Part shown: piece by piece, positions 56,797 to 64,000 of the stretch | How the letters are laid out: the number at the start of each line of letters is the position of its first letter | Position numbering within the stretch: position 1 is the stretch's first letter | From: Chloroflexota bacterium | GTDB lineage: Bacteria > Chloroflexota > UBA11872 | NCBI GenBank assembly: GCA_022826485.1 | Contig: JAJDUU010000016.1 | Location: 62,001-126,000 of the forward strand | Length of the DNA stretch: 64,000 bases | Reading direction: 5' to 3' | Position numbers and translations under genes: made by a program | Notes under the pieces: generated by a model | Database searches by the model: none | The model's input: only the letters and a program-made list of their open reading frames with translations | What the model was told of the DNA's origin: nothing

Positions 56797-57987
56797 CTAT
56801 TCGGGTCGCGGCCAGGGATGCTCGGCGATCGCCGCTTCGTTGAGGTCCGTGCCCCAGCCCGGCGCCGTGGGGATGCGCATGTGGCCGTCGGCGATCTTGG
56901 GCAGCTCGGTCACGATCTCGTCGCGCCAGGGCGCTGAGTCCACGTCGACCTCCATCATCGCCAGGTTGGACACGCAGGCGCTCCACTGCGCGGCGATGAA
57001 GGTCGCGAGGTGGCTGTAGTAGTTGTGGGGCGCCACGTTGGTCTCGTACGTCGCGGCGAGCGCGGCGATCTCCACCGACTGCGCCAGGCCGTTCCACGGC
57101 ACGTCGATCACGGCCACGTCCACGGCGTGCCCCTCCAGGAACGGCAGGAAGTCGCGCATGGTGTTGAGGCTCTCGAGTGAGGCCAGCGGCATGGGCGCGG
57201 CGTCGCGGATGTCGCGCAGCGCGGCGGGGTCGTACATGTCGATCTCGATCCAGCGCAGGTCGAACGGCTCGAGCGCCCGCACGAGCTTGATGCAGGCCTC
57301 GGGGCGAAAGCGGAAGTTCAGATCGAGGCAGATGTCGACGAGGGGCCCGACCGCCTCGCGCAGCGTGCCGATCAGCCGCACCGCGGTGTCGAGCGTCTCG
57401 CGGTCGAGGTTGGCGTCCCCCCGCGTCCAGAAGTTCGCCGGCTCACCCGGCGTAAAGATGTTGGTCTTGAGCGCGGTGTAGCCGCGGCGCACCGCCTCGC
57501 GTCCCAGCGCCGCGACGTCGTCCCAGGTCCGCAGCGGCGGGGTGCCCAGAATCTCCGGGCTGCGGGCGCGGTAGCTGCCGAAGTGCGACCAATAGAGCCG
57601 CACCCGGTCGCGGGTGGGACCGCCGAACAGCCGGTGCACCGGCACGCCCAGCGCCTTGCCCTGGATGTCCCACAGCGCCAGCTCGATGCCGGCGATGCTC
57701 TTGGTCAGCAGCCCGCCCAGGTTTTGCTGCGTGTGGCGGCTGAGGTCGCGCACGATGGCGCGGATGGCGCCCGGATCGCGCCCGACGACCAGCGGGGCCA
57801 GGTCGCGAACGCCGCCGGCCAGCGCGTGCGCCCCGCGCCAGTCGGTGCACTCGCCGTAGCCGGTGATGCCGGCGTCGGTGGTGACCTTCACGAACGTCCA
57901 GGCCGTCCAGCCGGCGTCGCATTGCAGCGGCTCGACTGATGTGACCCTCACCGGAGCGCCAGCCCCCAGCAGCCGCGACACATGCAC
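56797..57987 (-). CDS. Enolase-superfamily (mandelate racemase/muconate lactonizing enzyme-like) protein
   Basis: A 396-residue enzyme with the capping domain at the N-terminus and a TIM barrel. Candidate residues: Lys174 (YTALKTN), metal ligands Asp222 (ICLDLNF), Glu248 (WIEIDM) and Glu272 (LASLES), and a catalytic His321 (VAPHNYYS). This is the galactonate-dehydratase-like/MR subgroup pattern, in which a sugar acid is dehydrated or epimerised. It ends an operon that follows the shikimate genes; no sugar-acid gene is near. SAR202-type genomes are known for many paralogs of this superfamily. Confidence 0.87.
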   Translation of the reverse strand: MHVSRLLGAGAPVRVTSVEPLQCDAGWTAWTFVKVTTDAGITGYGECTDWRGAHALAGGVRDLAPLVVGRDPGAIRAIVRDLSRHTQQNLGGLLTKSIAGIELALWDIQGKALGVPVHRLFGGPTRDRVRLYWSHFGSYRARSPEILGTPPLRTWDDVAALGREAVRRGYTALKTNIFTPGEPANFWTRGDANLDRETLDTAVRLIGTLREAVGPLVDICLDLNFRFRPEACIKLVRALEPFDLRWIEIDMYDPAALRDIRDAAPMPLASLESLNTMRDFLPFLEGHAVDVAVIDVPWNGLAQSVEIAALAATYETNVAPHNYYSHLATFIAAQWSACVSNLAMMEVDVDSAPWRDEIVTELPKIADGHMRIPTAPGWGTDLNEAAIAEHPWPRPE

Positions 57988-57997
57988 CGGACCACCG

Positions 57998-58723
57998 CTA
58001 CCACTCCATCCCGTGCTCGCGCAGGCTCACGTAGTTGGAGGACGGGCCGCGGGCGATCACCAGGTGATCCAGTACCTCGACGCCGAGGATCTTGCCGGCC
58101 TCGGCGGCCGTGCGCGTGAGCTTGGCGTCATCGTCGGACGGCGAGGGATCGCCCGAGGGATGGTTATGGGCCAGGATCACCGCGGGGCAGTCCTGGCGCA
58201 CGGCGTCGCGAAAGACGTCGGCCATGCGCGCGCCCACGCTGTTGACCCGGCCTTCGGCGATGCGGGTCACGTCGACCACCCGGTGCCGTCCGTCGAGCAG
58301 GATGACCTGGAGGGTCTCGCGCGGGAGCGTAGCCATGCGCGGCGCGAGGATGCGCGCGGCGTCCGCGGGACTGCGAATCTCGGGGCGCGCATCCACCGGC
58401 TCGCGCTGCAAGCGGCGCCCGAGCTCCAGCGCCGCCTTGATCTGCACCGCCTTGGCGCGGCCGATGCCGTGGTGCGTGCAAAGCTCGGCCACGCTGGCGT
58501 TTTCGAGCGCCGCCAGGTCGCCCATGGCGGCGAGAAGCGACTGGGCCAGCTCGACGGCGCTGCCGCGGTCGGACCCGACGCGCAGGATGATGGCCAGCAG
58601 CTCGGCCTCGCTCAGCGCCCCGGGGCCGTCTTGGGCCAGCCGCTCGCGCGGGCGGCTCGAAGCCGCCATGTCGCGAATGCGAACGCTGTATCCGGGCCGC
58701 GGGTCGTCGGGCCGGGCGTCCAT
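57998..58723 (-). CDS. radC: RadC family (JAMM/MPN+) protein
   Basis: A 241-residue protein. The N-terminal HhH-like segment is AELCTHHGIGRAKAVQIKAA (about 79-98). The C-terminal JAMM metal site reads HNHPSGDPSPSDDD (about 186-199), His-x-His...Asp. RadC was once linked to DNA repair, but the function is still unclear. The ATG at 58723 is 8 bases from the carbonic-anhydrase-like stop, so these are one transcript. Confidence 0.9.
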   Translation of the reverse strand: MDARPDDPRPGYSVRIRDMAASSRPRERLAQDGPGALSEAELLAIILRVGSDRGSAVELAQSLLAAMGDLAALENASVAELCTHHGIGRAKAVQIKAALELGRRLQREPVDARPEIRSPADAARILAPRMATLPRETLQVILLDGRHRVVDVTRIAEGRVNSVGARMADVFRDAVRQDCPAVILAHNHPSGDPSPSDDDAKLTRTAAEAGKILGVEVLDHLVIARGPSSNYVSLREHGMEW

Positions 58724-58731
58724 CCGGCGGA

Positions 58732-59556
58732 TCAGCCCGCCGCGGTGTCGTGGCCGGCGTCGCGCTCGTCGGCCGCCAGCGCGCGGTATTCGGCCGCCCG
58801 CTCGATGATCAGGTGCTGGACTTCCTGCTCGCTGACCTCGCGCATCGGCCGCGCCGGCACGCCGACCAACAGGGATCGCTCGGGGAATTCCTTGTTCTCC
58901 GGCACCAGCGCGGCGGCGCCGACGACCGAGTGGCGGCGCAGGTGCGCCCCGCTGAGCACCGTGGATTGAATGCCGATGAGGCATTCATCCTCAATGAGAC
59001 AGGCGTGCAGCACGGCCATGTGTCCCACGGTGACGTTGGCGCCGATGCGCAAGGGCACGCCCGGGTCGACGTGCAGCACGCAGCCGTCCTGGATATTGGT
59101 TCCCGCGCCGATGAAGACCGGCGCAATGTCGGCGCGGATCACCGTGTTGAACCACACGCTGGCGCCGTCCCCGAGGCGCACGTCACCGATGAGCTTGGCC
59201 CCGGGCGCGACGAAGGCCCCGCGGCCGATGGTGGGGGACCGCCCGTTGATCGCCAGCAGACTCGGGGCGGTCGCCGCCGACGGCGCTGGGGCCATATCCC
59301 GCAGCAGCACCTCTTCTTGCAGCGCGCGCAGATAGGCGTCGTCGAGGGTCTCGCGGGGACGCAGGATCAGATAGAGCACGGCGCCGAACGGCCCGAGGAG
59401 CAGCACCATGAGGGTGGCGAACATCCGCACGTAGAGGTCCTGGGTGCGCCGGCCGATGTCGTAGTGCGCCCAGATGGCGCCGGCCACCCAGGCCGCTGCG
59501 GCGAAGGCGGCGGCCAGCGCCAGCGCCACGGTAATCCCGCGGCCGAGCGGCTCCAC
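58732..59556 (-). CDS. Gamma-carbonic-anhydrase-like protein with N-terminal membrane domain
   Basis: A 274-residue fusion. Residues 1-75 have two hydrophobic segments (VALALAAAFAAAAWVAGAIW; VRMFATLMVLLLGPFGAVLY). Residues about 100-250 form a left-handed beta-helix with GASVWFNTVIRADIAPVFIG and GVPLRIGANVTVGHMAVLHA. Zinc ligands expected of gamma-CA are seen: His in CVLHVD and the pair in VGHMAVLH. It may hydrate CO2 at the membrane, or be an acetyltransferase-like scaffold. The membrane fusion is unusual, since typical gamma-CA proteins are soluble. It lies 51 bases after aroB and 8 bases before radC. Confidence 0.82.
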   Translation of the reverse strand: MEPLGRGITVALALAAAFAAAAWVAGAIWAHYDIGRRTQDLYVRMFATLMVLLLGPFGAVLYLILRPRETLDDAYLRALQEEVLLRDMAPAPSAATAPSLLAINGRSPTIGRGAFVAPGAKLIGDVRLGDGASVWFNTVIRADIAPVFIGAGTNIQDGCVLHVDPGVPLRIGANVTVGHMAVLHACLIEDECLIGIQSTVLSGAHLRRHSVVGAAALVPENKEFPERSLLVGVPARPMREVSEQEVQHLIIERAAEYRALAADERDAGHDTAAG

Positions 59557-59607
59557 GCTAGGTTGTCCTGGACCGGCGAGGCATACCCGATTGTAGAGGC
59601 GGCCGGC

Positions 59608-60672
59608 TCATGCGGCCGGCGCGCGAATCTCGTGCAGCACCTCACGCACGATCGTGGGGTCCACGTGGTGTCCCGGACTGGCCGCGCCGATGCGCTCGGC
59701 CAGCACCCATTGGATGCGCCCACCGCGCACTTTCTTGTCGCGCTGCATCGCCTGCACCACGTCGTCGGGCGCGGCATTTGCGTACGTTTGCGGCAGGCCG
59801 ACGCGCCGGAGCAGCGCGTGCTGCCGGTCGGCGTCGCCCGGCGCCAACGTGCCGGCGCGGACCCCAATGGCCGCCGCGCCGCGCATGCCGATGGCCACCG
59901 CCTCGCCGTGCCGGTAGGCGCCGTAGCCGCAGACGGCCTCGAGGGCGTGGGCGATGGTGTGCCCGTAGTTGAGCACGGCGCGCGCGCCGCGGTCGTGGGG
60001 GTCCTCGTCCACGACCCGCGCCTTCCAGCGCACGCAGCGCGTGATCAGGTCTTCGAGCAGCGCGGGGTCGTCGAGCGCGTCGGCGTTCGCTTCGATCCGC
60101 TCGAACATGTCGGCGTCGAAGATCACGGCCGTCTTGATGACTTCGGCGTAATCGGCCACCAGCTGCGCCCGCGGCAGGGTGGCTAGCAGGTTCGGATCGA
60201 TCACGCTCCGCCGCGCCGGGTAGAACGCGCCCACGAGGTTCTTGCCGGCTGCCAGGTCCACGCCCACCTTGCCGCCGACGCTGCTGTCGATCTGGGCCAG
60301 CAGCGTCGTCGGCACCTGGATCAACGGGACCCCCCGCAGATAGGTGGCGGCCACGAATCCGGCGATGTCCCCCACCACGCCGCCGCCGAGGGCGATGATC
60401 GGGTCGCGGCGCTCGGCACCCTGTGCCGCCAGCCAGACCCACAGCTCGGCGGCCACGGCGACCGATTTGCTGGGCTCGCCAGGTGGAACGGCTCGCCTCC
60501 TGACGGACACGCCGTCCCGCGCCAGGCCCGCCACGATGCGTTCGCCGTGCAGCCGCATCACGGTGGCGTCGGCGATCACCCAGGCCCGCGGCGGCAAGCC
60601 TTCCCGGTCGAGCACCCGCGCCAGCCGGCCGCTGGCGCCGCGCTCGATCTGGATGTGCGCCATGGTGTCCAT
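59608..60672 (-). CDS. aroB: 3-dehydroquinate synthase
   Basis: A 354-residue shikimate-pathway enzyme converting DAHP to 3-dehydroquinate with NAD+ as recycled cofactor. Signatures: IALGGGVVGDIAGFVAATYL (about 93-112), VPTTLLAQIDSSVGGKVGVD (about 120-139), LNYGHTIAHALE (about 235, metal ligands), and YAEVIKTAVIFD. The start overlaps the aroK stop by one base (TGATG); an ATG three codons later also exists. It is fifth in the aro operon. Confidence 0.96.
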   Translation of the reverse strand: MDTMAHIQIERGASGRLARVLDREGLPPRAWVIADATVMRLHGERIVAGLARDGVSVRRRAVPPGEPSKSVAVAAELWVWLAAQGAERRDPIIALGGGVVGDIAGFVAATYLRGVPLIQVPTTLLAQIDSSVGGKVGVDLAAGKNLVGAFYPARRSVIDPNLLATLPRAQLVADYAEVIKTAVIFDADMFERIEANADALDDPALLEDLITRCVRWKARVVDEDPHDRGARAVLNYGHTIAHALEAVCGYGAYRHGEAVAIGMRGAAAIGVRAGTLAPGDADRQHALLRRVGLPQTYANAAPDDVVQAMQRDKKVRGGRIQWVLAERIGAASPGHHVDPTIVREVLHEIRAPAA

Positions 60673-61220
60673 CAGGCCGGGCTCGAGGTTTTCGCCGCGC
60701 GCACCTCGGCGGCCAGCGCGTCGGCGACGTCGGCCACCGAGCGCCGGTCGGTGTCGAGGTGCACGTGGGCCTGCCGGTAGGCGGCCGCGCGCGCCGCGAT
60801 CAGGTCGGCGAGGCGGCGCCGCGGATCGTCGCCGAGCATGGGCCGCGGCTCATCCGCCAGCCCGGCCTGCAGACGGTCCAATGCAACGTCCGGGCTGACT
60901 TTTAGCCAGGCAACGAGCCCGCGCGCGAGCAGCCGCTTGCGGGTCGCCGCGTCGGCCATGGCCCCGCCGCCAAGCGCCCCGACGGCGCAGGACTGTTGGC
61001 TCAAGGCATCCACCACGTCCCGCTCCAGGGCGCGAAACGCCGGCTCGCCCTCCTGGGCGAAGATTTGCGGGATCGACCGGCCGTCGCGCGCCGTGATCTC
61101 GCTGTCGCTGTCCCAGGCCGTCCAGCCGAGTCGAGCCGCCGCGGCCGCGGCGACCGACGATTTGCCGGCGCCGCTCATGCCCACGAGGAACAGACGGTCG
61201 ACGGGCCGGCGACCGCTCAC
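60672..61220 (-). CDS. aroK: Shikimate kinase
   Basis: A 182-residue kinase converting shikimate to shikimate-3-phosphate. Walker A GMSGAGKS is at about 14-21, and the substrate/Mg2+ site is DSDSEI (about 37-42). GALGGGAM is the shikimate-side Gly loop, and RPMLGDD is the lid region. It overlaps aroC's stop by 4 bases and aroB's start by one. Confidence 0.94.
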   Translation of the reverse strand: MSGRRPVDRLFLVGMSGAGKSSVAAAAAARLGWTAWDSDSEITARDGRSIPQIFAQEGEPAFRALERDVVDALSQQSCAVGALGGGAMADAATRKRLLARGLVAWLKVSPDVALDRLQAGLADEPRPMLGDDPRRRLADLIAARAAAYRQAHVHLDTDRRSVADVADALAAEVRAAKTSSPA

Positions 61221-62401
61221 GTGGCGGCAGGGGCTGCCCGAGAGGCCGCCCGCTGCGCGCGCACCGCGGCCGCGATGTCGGGCATGTTGTCGCCGCCAAA
61301 CTTCTCCAGCAGGGCGTCGGCCAGCACCAGCGCCACCATGGCCTCGCCGATCACGCCGGCCGCCGGCACGACGCAGACGTCCGAGCGTTCGAAATGGGCC
61401 TGAGTGCGCTCCAGGGTCTTGACGTCGACGGTTTGCAGCGGCGTGCGCATGGTCGAGATGGGCTTTAGGGCGCCGCGCACGATCAGCGGCTGTCCGTTGG
61501 TCATGCCGCCCTCGGTGCCCCCGGCGCGATTGCTCAGGCGCGTCCAGCCGCGCGCCTGCGTGCGATCGATCTCGTCGTGGACGTCGTGGCCGCGGCGGGC
61601 GGTGTTGTCGAAGGCGCTGCCGATCTCCACGCCCTTCACGGCATTGATGCTCAGGATCGCCTGCGCCAGGCGCCCGTCGAGCTTGCGGTCCCAGTGCACA
61701 TGGCTGCCAAGGCCGATGGGCAGGCCCCAGGCCACGACCTCGAAGACGCCGCCGAGCGTCGAGCCGGCCTCCCGCGCCGCGTCGATGGCCTCGATCATGG
61801 CGTCGGCGCGCGCGGGGGTGACGGCGCGAACCGGTGAGTCCTCGACCTCGTCCCAGGGCCAGGTGTCCGGCTGCAGCGGGTCGAGATCGGGCGTGTCGTC
61901 CACGGGACCGACGCGCGCCGCGCGGCTGCGGATCTCGATGCCGGCGGCGGCCAGCAGCCGCCGCGCCACCGCGCCGGCGGCGACCCGCGAGGTCGTCTCG
62001 CGCGCGCTGGAGCGCTCCAGGATGTTGCGCAGGTCGTCGGTGCCGTACTTGACCATGCCTGCCAGGTCCGCGTGGCCCGGCCGGGGCTTGGTGACGGGCG
62101 GGATCACGCCGTCGATCGGCTCCACCGACATCTTCTCGCGCCAGTTGGCCCAGTCGCGGTTCTCGATGAGCAGGGCCACCGGACTGCCGAGGGTGCGGCC
62201 GTGACGCACGCCGCTGCGGATGGTGACCTGGTCGCGCTCGATCTGCATGCGCCCGCCGCGACCGTAGCCGCCCTGCCGGCGCGCCAGATCGGGATTGATG
62301 TCGTCCGCCGAGAGGGCCAGGCCGAACGGCAGCCCCTCGACGATGACCGTCAGTCCGGGGCCGTGCGACTCGCCGGCGGTGAGAAAACGAAGGCGTCCCA
62401 T
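61217..62401 (-). CDS. aroC: Chorismate synthase
   Basis: A 394-residue enzyme converting EPSP to chorismate with reduced FMN. Signatures: GESHGPGLTVIVEGLPFGL (about 10-28), RRQGGYGRGGRMQIERDQV (about 41-59), RPGHADLAGMVKYG (about 106-119), SSARETTSRVAAGAVAR (about 131-147) and GTEGGMTNGQPL. It overlaps aroK by 4 bases and starts 4 bases downstream of the aroE stop. The enzyme completes the pathway to chorismate. Confidence 0.97.
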   Translation of the reverse strand: MGRLRFLTAGESHGPGLTVIVEGLPFGLALSADDINPDLARRQGGYGRGGRMQIERDQVTIRSGVRHGRTLGSPVALLIENRDWANWREKMSVEPIDGVIPPVTKPRPGHADLAGMVKYGTDDLRNILERSSARETTSRVAAGAVARRLLAAAGIEIRSRAARVGPVDDTPDLDPLQPDTWPWDEVEDSPVRAVTPARADAMIEAIDAAREAGSTLGGVFEVVAWGLPIGLGSHVHWDRKLDGRLAQAILSINAVKGVEIGSAFDNTARRGHDVHDEIDRTQARGWTRLSNRAGGTEGGMTNGQPLIVRGALKPISTMRTPLQTVDVKTLERTQAHFERSDVCVVPAAGVIGEAMVALVLADALLEKFGGDNMPDIAAAVRAQRAASRAAPAAT

Positions 62402-62405
62402 GATG

Positions 62406-63269
62406 CTAGGCCCCTGGCGCGGCCAGCGCGTGGCGGGCGGCTTCCATCATAGTGCCCACGGGCGCGGGCCGACCCAGCCACCGCTCGAGGCTGGCGGCGC
62501 CCTGCAGGACCAACATCTCGAGTCCGCCGAGCACGCGGCAGCCGGTGGACCGCGCCTGCGCCAGCAGGGGTGTTTCCGCGGGGCGGTAGACGATGTCGCA
62601 GACGAATAGCCCATCGTGCAGCCACGCGGGCGGCAGCGGCGAGGCCTGTGGGTCGGGTCCGCCGGCCATGCCGAGGCTGGTGGCGTTGACGAGCAGGGCG
62701 GCGCGGCGCAGCTCCTGCCGCAGCGCGGGATCGTCGAGGCCGCGGCTGGCAATTCCGAGGGACTGCCCGTCCAGGGCGTCCGCCAACGCGTCGGCGCGGT
62801 CGCGGCGCCGGTTGGCCAGCGTGAGATGCGCCACCCCAAGGTCGGCCAGCGCCCAGGCCACGGCCCTTCCGGCGCCGCCGGCGCCCAGCAGCACGGCGCG
62901 TGCGCCGGCCGGGTCGAATCCGCCGTGCTCGGTGAGCGCGCGCGCAAATCCCTCCACGTCGGTGTTGTCGCCAATGAGCCGGCCGTCGCGCGCGTCGACC
63001 GTGTTCACGGCCCCCAGACGCTCGGCGGCCGGCGTGCGTTGATCGACCAGCTCCGCCACGCGCAGCTTGTGTGGGATGGTGATGTTGAGACCGCGCCATT
63101 CGCCCCGACGGGCGGCGCGCAGTCGATCGTCGAGGTCCTCCGGCGGCGTCGGGAGGGCGTCATAGACCGCCGCAACGCCCAGGTCGTCCAGCGCCGCCTG
63201 CTGAAACACGGGTGAGAGGGTGTGCCCCAGGGGCCAGCCGATCACGCCGAAGCGGAGGGGCCGGCTCAT
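62406..63269 (-). CDS. aroE: Shikimate dehydrogenase
   Basis: A 287-residue NADPH-dependent shikimate dehydrogenase. Seen: FGVIGWPLGHTLSPVFQQAA (about 7-26, SxS-like substrate site), NITIPHKLRVAE (about 62-73 with the catalytic Lys), GDNTDVEGFA (about 99-108), and the Rossmann loop GAGGAGRA (about 129-136) followed by ANRRRDRADA (an NADPH-type basic loop). It overlaps aroA's stop by 4 bases. Confidence 0.95.
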   Translation of the reverse strand: MSRPLRFGVIGWPLGHTLSPVFQQAALDDLGVAAVYDALPTPPEDLDDRLRAARRGEWRGLNITIPHKLRVAELVDQRTPAAERLGAVNTVDARDGRLIGDNTDVEGFARALTEHGGFDPAGARAVLLGAGGAGRAVAWALADLGVAHLTLANRRRDRADALADALDGQSLGIASRGLDDPALRQELRRAALLVNATSLGMAGGPDPQASPLPPAWLHDGLFVCDIVYRPAETPLLAQARSTGCRVLGGLEMLVLQGAASLERWLGRPAPVGTMMEAARHALAAPGA

Positions 63270-64000
63270 TTGCTGAGAGCCGCCAGATCGTCCCAGAAGC
63301 CGGGATAGGACACGGCGGCGCTGTCGGCGTCATCAATGGTCACGGGTCCGCCGCCCGTCAGGGCGGCGGCGGCCGCCAACATGGCGATGCGGTGGTCGCC
63401 GGCCGCGTCGACGCGGCCGGCGCCGACGCGCTGCCCGCCGGCGGTCACGAAGCCGTCGGGCTGCTCGTCGACCTCGACTCCGAGCGCGGCGAGGGCGGCG
63501 GCGGTGGTGCGCAGCCGGTTCGATTCCTTGGCAGCCAGCTCGGCGGCGTCGCCGAGCCGGGACTCGCCGTCGGCGTGCGCCGCCAGCAGCGCCACGAGCG
63601 GCGCCTCGTCGATGAGCCGCGGGATGAGGTCGCCGCCCGCGTCGGCGGCGCGCAGGGACGACGAGCGGGCCACCACGGTTCCCACCGGCTCGGGCTCGGG
63701 GCGCTCGACCTCAACCGTGACGTCGGCCCGCATGGCGTGCAGGACGTCCAGCAGGCCGGTTCGCAGGGGGTTGAGGCCCACGTCCCGGATCGTGATGGCG
63801 GCGTCGGGATGCACCACGGCCGCCGCGATCCAGAACGCCGCCGACGAAAAATCACCGGGGATGTCGAAATCCAGCGGCGCGAGAGCCTCGTTAGGTTCAC
63901 AGGTGACCGTGGCGCCGTCGGTGGCGACGGCCGCGCCTTGCCCGCGCAGCAGGCGCTCCGTGTGGTCGCGCGACGGCGCCGGCTGCTCGAGCGACGTCGG
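63266..64000 (-). CDS. aroA: EPSP synthase (3-phosphoshikimate 1-carboxyvinyltransferase), 5' end beyond window
   Basis: The C-terminal 244 residues of AroA are present; the frame is open to the right edge. Seen: PGDFSSAAFWIAAA, with RDVGLNPLRTGLLDVLHAM, RLIDEAPLVALLAAHADG, then KESNRLRTTAAALAALGVEV, DHRIAMLAAAAA. These match the family's D-E-x-P, KES-R and DHR-AM signatures. It adds enolpyruvate to shikimate-3-phosphate. It is the most upstream member of the aro operon visible here. Confidence 0.95.
   Translation of the reverse strand, partial: PTSLEQPAPSRDHTERLLRGQGAAVATDGATVTCEPNEALAPLDFDIPGDFSSAAFWIAAAVVHPDAAITIRDVGLNPLRTGLLDVLHAMRADVTVEVERPEPEPVGTVVARSSSLRAADAGGDLIPRLIDEAPLVALLAAHADGESRLGDAAELAAKESNRLRTTAAALAALGVEVDEQPDGFVTAGGQRVGAGRVDAAGDHRIAMLAAAAALTGGGPVTIDDADSAAVSYPGFWDDLAALSK

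Overview
The window is high-G+C DNA from a bacterium, most probably a member of the Chloroflexota (SAR202/Dehalococcoidia-like or a related free-living or host-associated lineage). The evidence is indirect: a murT-gatD pair, which points to a monoderm-type cell wall; a gene stock rich in enolase-superfamily, luciferase-like, phytanoyl-CoA dioxygenase, BNR/sialidase-like and dimethylformamidase-like proteins; many GTG starts; and several 4-base start/stop overlaps. No rRNA or phylogenetic marker is present, so this placement is moderate at best. I see no prophage, IS transposase or CRISPR array.

Positions 1-31 kb hold a catabolic region of short, mixed-strand gene groups: a GHL-type glycoside-hydrolase-like protein, an HpcH/HpaI aldolase, four separate unsecreted BNR/sialidase-like proteins (2.3, 10.4, 23.0 and 29.7 kb), a xylose-isomerase-like epimerase, a VOC protein, a DapA-family lyase, a Gfo/Idh/MocA oxidoreductase, a dimethylformamidase large-subunit-like protein, a PLP decarboxylase, a zinc alcohol dehydrogenase, a luciferase-like monooxygenase, a class III aminotransferase, an SDR and a FAD oxidoreductase. 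These look like parts of pathways for scavenging organic acids, sugars or amides. No substrate can be named from sequence alone.

Positions 32.5-36.6 kb hold a complete metal ABC transporter: a lipoprotein with H-H-H-D ligands, an ATPase and two permeases. Both permeases carry C-terminal winged-helix-like tails, and a palindrome lies just upstream of the operon. Next to it is a secreted protein with a collagen-like GPP stalk. From 38.3 to 42.4 kb is an accessory patch: a vapBC module with a palindromic operator on its promoter, a second vapB whose vapC seems collapsed to 16 codons, and two tandemly duplicated PD-(D/E)XK nuclease-like genes that share a duplicated promoter.

Positions 42.4-47.5 kb hold an SRPBCC protein, a phytoene-dehydrogenase-like oxidoreductase, and a secreted multi-repeat surface protein. 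Beside the last is an internally deleted duplicate that keeps the same promoter palindrome, signal peptide, C-terminal tail and terminator. A tRNA-Pro(CGG) follows.

Positions 47.5-64 kb are more housekeeping in character: a GlcE-like FAD protein, murT-gatD (amidation of peptidoglycan/lipid II), an alpha/beta hydrolase, a Rieske protein, two HIT proteins, a YefM/RelE-type toxin-antitoxin pair, a DUF402 protein, and a DUF3052 protein with a receiver-like N-terminus. They end in a long minus-strand operon aroA-aroE-aroC-aroK-aroB, then a membrane-anchored gamma-carbonic-anhydrase-like gene, radC and an enolase-superfamily gene. The aro genes cover most of the route from DAHP to chorismate. aroA runs off the right edge and the first hydrolase-like gene runs off the left edge. 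Short palindromic dispersed repeats of at least three families sit in several intergenic gaps.
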